A stretch of DNA of 64,000 nt from Methylomagnum ishizawai (GTDB lineage: Bacteria; Pseudomonadota; Gammaproteobacteria; Methylococcales; Methylococcaceae): the NCBI RefSeq assembly GCF_019670005.1, contig NZ_AP019783.1, positions 2,568,150 to 2,632,149 of the forward strand, given 5' to 3'. Below the pieces are notes generated by a model. That model ran no database searches and was not told the origin of the DNA. It worked only from the letters and a program-made list of their open reading frames with translations. Made by a program: the position numbers and the translations under genes. Positions 60,801-64,000 of the stretch are shown one piece after another. Position 1 is the stretch's first letter. Each line of letters opens with the position of its first letter.

Positions 60801-61043
60801 AACGCCTCCGCCTCCGAGCAGCTCTCCGCCACCGCCGTGGAAATGAAGGACCAGGCCCTGGAATTGCAGCGGACCCTGGGTTTTTTCAGGATCGCCACCC
60901 ACGATGGCAAGCATCGGGCCGCCCCCTCCGGTCCGGCCCATGGTCCGGCGTTCATGAAAAAAGCGGCGATAAGCAGCCGCGACCCCCGCCAATGGGGTGC
61001 CTCCGACAAGGAGGTCAACGAGGACGGTTTCGAGCAGTTCTAA
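57894..61043 (+). CDS. Methyl-accepting chemotaxis protein with poly-HAMP array
   Basis: This 1049-residue receptor has membrane helix 1 (about 9-27), a four-helix-bundle periplasmic sensor (28-182), membrane helix 2 (183-206) and a first HAMP (about 207-260). A long chain of HAMP-like units follows (about 260-790). The signalling domain has the conserved hairpin tip [31 protein letters not shown] near residue 860. Three consecutive 91-residue units (342-432, 433-523 and most of 524-578) are nearly identical, also at DNA level. It lacks a C-terminal CheR-tethering pentapeptide. No che genes are nearby, so it must join a remote signalling array. Confidence 0.93.
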   Translation: MKIGHQLISSFSIIALLMAGILALGLHKMNQTQERLDTISANKLPKIQALDRMRSASEEEAIALRNLVISTEPAFDQEMKRRIDEARVQYDQDERYLRDKVTTGEGKRLLAQATELKQTAHGMNDQLLAAGLGGKTEDIWPLLKSIRIPHRQWLDTLSDFSAYQAAEAAKAREEAQRAYDEAILWSSLIGAATLAVAILLGFLITRSVLRQLGCEPAEASRLLHRLAAGDLAFTIDTAGKTDTSLIMAVNTLAGTLNAIVADALMLAQAARELKLDIRADASTHRGDFRRIVEGVNDTLDAVIGPLNQLIEDANQLTQAAIQGRLGVRADASKHRGQFRKVVEGVNDTLDAVIGPLNVAADYIDRIAKGDIPPKITDAYNGDFNAVKDNLNLAIDNVNALVADALMLSKAAVEGKLAIRANAAKHQGDYRRIVEGVNDTLDAVIGPLNAAADYIDRIAKGDIPPKITDAYNGDFNAVKDNLNLAIDNVNALVADALMLSKAAVEGKLAIRANAAKHQGDYRRIVEGVNDTLDAVIGPLNVAAGYIDRIAKGDIPPKITDAYNGDFNAVKDNLNLAIDNINTLIAEMDHMSHQHDLGDIDVAIDAAKFKGTYRTMAEGVNTMVFDHIAVKKKAMACFQAFGEGDMDAQIEQFPGKKRFINDTVEQVRANIKALIEDADLLAQATLAGELAVRADTARHRGDFRRIVEGMNQTLAAGAGPMDEIRQAMARVAQGDLGATIEGDYRGDFKELGQTINDTLHKLSKTLGEVNTVAETLSSASEQVSATSQSLSQAASTQAASVEEISSSIEQMATSIDQNRDSAKATDGIAEQTAHEATEGGEAVSRTVQAMKQIAGKIGLIDDIAYQTNLLALNAAIEAARAGEHGKGFAVVAAEVRKLAERAQVSAQEISALAGSSVGLAERAGKLLDEIVPSIQKTAGLVQEIAAGSEEQALGAKQISEAMNQFSKTTQQNASASEQLSATAVEMKDQALELQRTLGFFRIATHDGKHRAAPSGPAHGPAFMKKAAISSRDPRQWGASDKEVNEDGFEQF
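58917..59630 (+). repeat. Tandem 273-base repeats inside the chemotaxis receptor
   Basis: Units lie at 58917-59189, 59190-59462 and a partial third at 59463-59630. By eye the first two differ at only about four positions, mostly synonymous. More diverged copies flank them (58740-58916 and after 59640). The period is exactly 91 codons, so the frame is kept. This indicates recent duplication or gene conversion. Confidence 0.9.
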
Positions 61044-61194
61044 ACCCCCCGGTTCCGCGGCATGGACGCCACAGGAACGCCCCGTCCGGGACGGCCATCC
61101 CCCCACCCGGCATGGGCCCTGGGGGGCTTGCCCCACCCCGCCCGGACCGCCCACAATCGCAGGCCATCCCCATCCCAGACCGGAAGGCCACCCC

Positions 61195-62322
61195 ATGAAT
61201 TTCGACACCCCCCCCGACCGCCGCCCCACCGCCAGCCATAAATGGAGCAAATACCAGGACCGCGACATCCTCCCGCTGTGGGTGGCGGATATGGATTTCC
61301 AAAGCCCGCCCTCGGTCATGGACGCCCTGCGCCGCCGCGTCGACCACGGCGTGTTCGGCTATACCCTGGCCCCGGACAGCCTGGTCGAAGCCGTCCAGGC
61401 CTATGCCCTCAGGGTCTACCGTTGGGCCATCGAACCGGAATGGTTCGTCTGGCTGCCCGGCCTGGTCCAGGGTTTGAACCTCGCCTGCCGCGCGGTCGGC
61501 GGCGCGGGCGACGCCGTGCTGACCGCCACCCCGATCTATCCGCCGTTCCTGCAAGCCCCCGGCTTCTCCAACCGCGAACTCATCGCCGTGCCCTTGGCCG
61601 AGGGCGCGGCGGGCTGGGAATGGGATTTCCAGGCGCTCGAAGCCGCCATCACCCCGCGCACCCGCCTGTTGTTGCTGTGCCATCCCCACAACCCGGTCGG
61701 GCGGGCCTGGCGGGAGGACGAACTGGCCCAAATCATCGCCATCGCCCGCCGCCACCGGCTCGTCGTCTGTTCCGACGAAATCCACTGCGACCTCCTGCTC
61801 GACCCCGGACTCCGCCATACCCCCCTGGCCCGGCTCGATCCCGATTTCGCCCGCCACACCATCACCCTGCTGGCCCCTTCCAAAACCTGGAACATCGCGG
61901 GACTGGGCTGCGCCTTCGCCCTGATCCCCGACCCCGCCCTGCGCCGCCGCTTCCAACGGGAAATGGCCGGCCTGGTGCCCTGGACCAACCTGCTGGGCTA
62001 TACCGCCGCCGAAGCCGCCTACCGCGACGACGGCGCGTGGCTCGCCGGTTTGATCGAATACCTCAGGGGCAACCGCGACCTGCTGCGCGATGGGTTCCAG
62101 GACGGCGGACGCCTCAGGCTGACCGTGCCGGAAGCCACCTATCTGGCCTGGATCGACGCCCGCGCCATCGACGCCACCAACCCGCTACCCCACTTCGAGG
62201 CGGCGGGACTCGGACTTTCGGACGGGCGGGATTTCGGCTGGCCGGGCTATGTGCGGCTGAACTTCGGCTGTAGCCGCGCCCTGCTGGAACAAGCCCTGCG
62301 CCGCATGGAAGCCCTGCGCTGA
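61195..62322 (+). CDS. patB: PatB/MalY-type PLP-dependent C-S lyase (aminotransferase class I/II)
   Basis: The 375-residue protein matches the MalY/PatB branch that cleaves cystathionine-like C-S bonds. It has DILPLWVADMDFQSPPSV, FGYTLAPDSL, CHPHNPVGRAW and SDEIHCDLLL. The PLP lysine is in LLAPSKTWNIAGLGCAF, and the last signature is RLNFGCSRALLEQAL. The ATG at 61195 has a weak GGAAGG ribosome site. It is monocistronic between the chemotaxis receptor and a small exported protein. Confidence 0.88.
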   Translation: MNFDTPPDRRPTASHKWSKYQDRDILPLWVADMDFQSPPSVMDALRRRVDHGVFGYTLAPDSLVEAVQAYALRVYRWAIEPEWFVWLPGLVQGLNLACRAVGGAGDAVLTATPIYPPFLQAPGFSNRELIAVPLAEGAAGWEWDFQALEAAITPRTRLLLLCHPHNPVGRAWREDELAQIIAIARRHRLVVCSDEIHCDLLLDPGLRHTPLARLDPDFARHTITLLAPSKTWNIAGLGCAFALIPDPALRRRFQREMAGLVPWTNLLGYTAAEAAYRDDGAWLAGLIEYLRGNRDLLRDGFQDGGRLRLTVPEATYLAWIDARAIDATNPLPHFEAAGLGLSDGRDFGWPGYVRLNFGCSRALLEQALRRMEALR

Positions 62323-62454
62323 GCCGCGATCCCCCCACGATACGGGTGGACAGCCTCGCCTTTGCACGCGAAACTAATGCCCGCCACTGGCCCCGAACGC
62401 CAGACGACAGATTCAAATTCCAAAGTAGAACGCAATCGCTTAAGGAGGGATTCC

Positions 62455-62781
62455 ATGACCCACGCATTCCGTACCGCCACCCTGTTGGTCGCCCTGGCTT
62501 CCGGCGCTCCCATCGCTTCCGCCCAGGCGGCCTATCCCGCCGCCGATTTCAAGCCTTCGGTGATCTACCTCGCGCCCGACTTCGCCTCCCACACTTCGGG
62601 CGGCACCACCACCGCCCACGATCCCAAATATCCGGCGGCGACCTTCGAGGCCAAGGTCCTCTACCAAGCCCCGGACCTGGCCGCCCACAGCTCCAGCGCC
62701 GCGGCGGCCGCCACCACCCCCTACGATCCCAAGTATCCGGCGGCGCATTTCGAGCCCCAGATCATCCATCCGGCCAAGTAA
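62455..62781 (+). CDS. Small exported repeat protein, unknown function
   Basis: The 108-residue product has a signal peptide (about 1-26, ASAQA). It then has three imperfect repeats built on (DPK)YPAA-x-FE/K-x4-(I/V)-x-A/P, with HDPKYPAATFEAKVLYQAP and YDPKYPAAHFEPQIIHPA the clearest. A perfect AAGGAGG precedes the ATG, predicting strong translation. I recognise no family. The composition (Pro, Ala, His, Tyr, no Cys) suggests a secreted or periplasmic structural or metal-contacting peptide. Confidence 0.65.
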   Translation: MTHAFRTATLLVALASGAPIASAQAAYPAADFKPSVIYLAPDFASHTSGGTTTAHDPKYPAATFEAKVLYQAPDLAAHSSSAAAAATTPYDPKYPAAHFEPQIIHPAK

Positions 62782-62790
62782 AGGCCGCGA

Positions 62791-62816
62791 CGCCGTGGGC
62801 GGGCCCGCCCACGGCG
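62791..62816 (+). terminator. Hairpin after the small exported protein gene
   Basis: A perfect 11-base-pair GC-rich stem (62791-62801 with 62806-62816, four-base loop) begins nine bases after the stop codon. Only two T follow, so termination may be imperfect. Confidence 0.55.
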
Positions 62817-62929
62817 CTTCCCCCCGCAGCCCCTAAAGCAAGGCCACCTTCCCCTCCGGGGAGTACCCGTTTCCCGTCCGGCACGCTAAAGTCTCCCCCC
62901 TCCGCCCAACCGCCCCCAGGGGAAACACC

Positions 62930-64000
62930 ATGCGCCTGCTGCACACCTCCGACTGGCACCTCGGCCAGACCTTCCACGACTACGACCGCGAGGAGGAGCA
63001 CAAGCTGTTCCTGGACTGGCTGCTGGACCGGCTGGAAGCGGAACGGGCCGACGCCCTGCTGGTGGCGGGCGATATCTTCGACAACGCCAACCCTTCCGCC
63101 AAATCCCAGGAACAGCTCTACCGTTTCGTCAGCGCGGCCAAGCGGCTTTGCCCCCGACTCGATATCGTGCTGATCGCGGGCAACCACGATTCCCCGGCCC
63201 GGCTGGAAGCGCCCTCGCCCCTGCTCGACGCCTTCGGCGTGCGGGTGGTGGGACCGGCCCGCGACCCTGCGGGCGGGTTCGACCCGGAACGGTTGGTGGT
63301 GCCCCTGACCCGCGCCGACGGCACGGTCGGCGCGTGGTGCCTCGCCGTGCCCTTCCTGCGCCCCGCCGACCTGGCCGCCTCCGAGGACAACGATGTGCTG
63401 GAACTGGCCGAGGACGATTACGTGCGCGGGGTCAAACGGCTCTACCGCCGGGTCTTGGATGCCGCCCTGGTCCGGCGGCAAGCGGGGCAAGCCCTGATCG
63501 CCCTGGGCCATTGCCATATCGCGGGCGGCGCGGTGTCGGAAGATTCCGAGCGGCGCATCGTGGTCGGCGGGGCCGATTCATTGCCCCGTGGCATCTTCGC
63601 CGCCGAACTGGCCTATGTGGCGCTGGGCCACCTACACCGCGCCCAAACCATCGGCGGGGAGGGACGCCTGCGCTATTCGGGCAGTCCCCTGCCGCTCTCC
63701 TTCAGCGAGATCGATTATCCGCACCAAATCCTGCGGGTCGATCTGGACGGCGAGCGGGTCGCCGCCGTCGAAGCCATCCCGGTGCCGCGCTTCGTGCCGC
63801 TGCTGCGCGTGCCCGAGCAACACGCGCCCGTGACCGAAGTGCTGGATATCCTGGCCGGGCTGGACCTCCCGGAGGTGCCGCTACGGCCCTATCTCGAAGT
63901 CCGGGTGCGGCTCGACCTGCCGGAACCCGGCCTCGCGGCGCGGATCGAAGCCGCCCTCGACGGCAAGCACGTCCGCCTCGCCCGCATCGACCGCCGCCAC
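62930..64000 (+). CDS. sbcD: Exonuclease SbcCD subunit D (3' end beyond window)
   Basis: SbcD is the Mre11-type nuclease that, with SbcC, cleaves hairpins and DNA ends. The visible 357 codons start MRLLHTSDWHLGQTF (metal-binding DWH). LLVAGDIFDNANPS, VLIAGNHDSPARLE, ALGHCHIAGG and YVALGHLHRAQ follow, so all phosphoesterase motifs are present, then the capping domain. The gene runs off the right edge without a stop. sbcC is expected just downstream. Confidence 0.95.
   Translation, partial: MRLLHTSDWHLGQTFHDYDREEEHKLFLDWLLDRLEAERADALLVAGDIFDNANPSAKSQEQLYRFVSAAKRLCPRLDIVLIAGNHDSPARLEAPSPLLDAFGVRVVGPARDPAGGFDPERLVVPLTRADGTVGAWCLAVPFLRPADLAASEDNDVLELAEDDYVRGVKRLYRRVLDAALVRRQAGQALIALGHCHIAGGAVSEDSERRIVVGGADSLPRGIFAAELAYVALGHLHRAQTIGGEGRLRYSGSPLPLSFSEIDYPHQILRVDLDGERVAAVEAIPVPRFVPLLRVPEQHAPVTEVLDILAGLDLPEVPLRPYLEVRVRLDLPEPGLAARIEAALDGKHVRLARIDRRH

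Overview
The window is 64 kb of GC-rich, gene-dense bacterial chromosome. Several neighbourhoods are typical of Gammaproteobacteria: yciO / M50 protease / scpA / scpB / rluB, yoaA next to tsaB, a stand-alone tamB, srkA and queA. The overall flavour (many GGDEF, HDOD and chemotaxis proteins, high GC, NnrU, DUF1015, DUF2970) recalls the Methylococcaceae methane oxidisers. No methane or methanol oxidation gene lies in the window, so that placement is an inference. I saw no rRNA, tRNA, intact insertion sequence, prophage or CRISPR array.

Layout. 0.5-5.6 kb: tamB and a diguanylate cyclase (+). 5.6-12.1 kb: one tight minus-strand run of seven genes (yciO, M50 protease, scpA, scpB, rluB, then two unassigned PLP enzymes). 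12.3-15.1 kb: a secreted GH44 glucanase. 15.1-18.4 kb: a TPR lipoprotein-like gene, yoaA and tsaB (-). 18.5-23.5 kb: DUF1015 protein, a Tus-like replication-terminator protein, a small cytochrome c, srkA and a pyruvyl transferase; a 14-base motif occurs twice here. 23.5-28.1 kb: fumarase with an in-frame glutaredoxin-like N-terminal extension, a YqhA-type membrane protein, and an AT-richer two-gene unit (Schlafen AlbA_2 protein plus ParA ATPase). 28.2-38.9 kb: metH, a small membrane-protein operon, HDOD protein, moaB, nnrU, a treZ remnant, a FixJ/histidine kinase pair, a YkgJ cysteine-cluster protein, a HIT protein and then queA.

40.5-51.7 kb is the most unusual stretch. An acetolactate-synthase-like TPP enzyme is followed by two citrate-synthase-fold proteins that have lost canonical catalytic residues, then a TonB-dependent receptor, a periplasmic binding protein and a 1514-residue histidine kinase-phosphorelay-GGDEF-EAL protein. 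All six lie on one strand with gaps of at most 60 bases. I propose, as inference, that the first three make or modify a small acid and the last three take up or sense a ligand.

51.7-53.9 kb (-): a cupredoxin, an FTR1 iron permease and an orphan Cas6-like protein in one apparent operon under a Fur-like palindrome. 54-64 kb (+): a radical SAM protein, glucose-6-phosphate dehydrogenase, a poly-HAMP chemotaxis receptor with nearly identical 273-base internal repeats, a PatB-type C-S lyase, a small exported repeat protein and the start of sbcD, cut by the window edge. A stand-alone IS110-like N-terminal domain gene lies on the minus strand at 56.9-57.3 kb.
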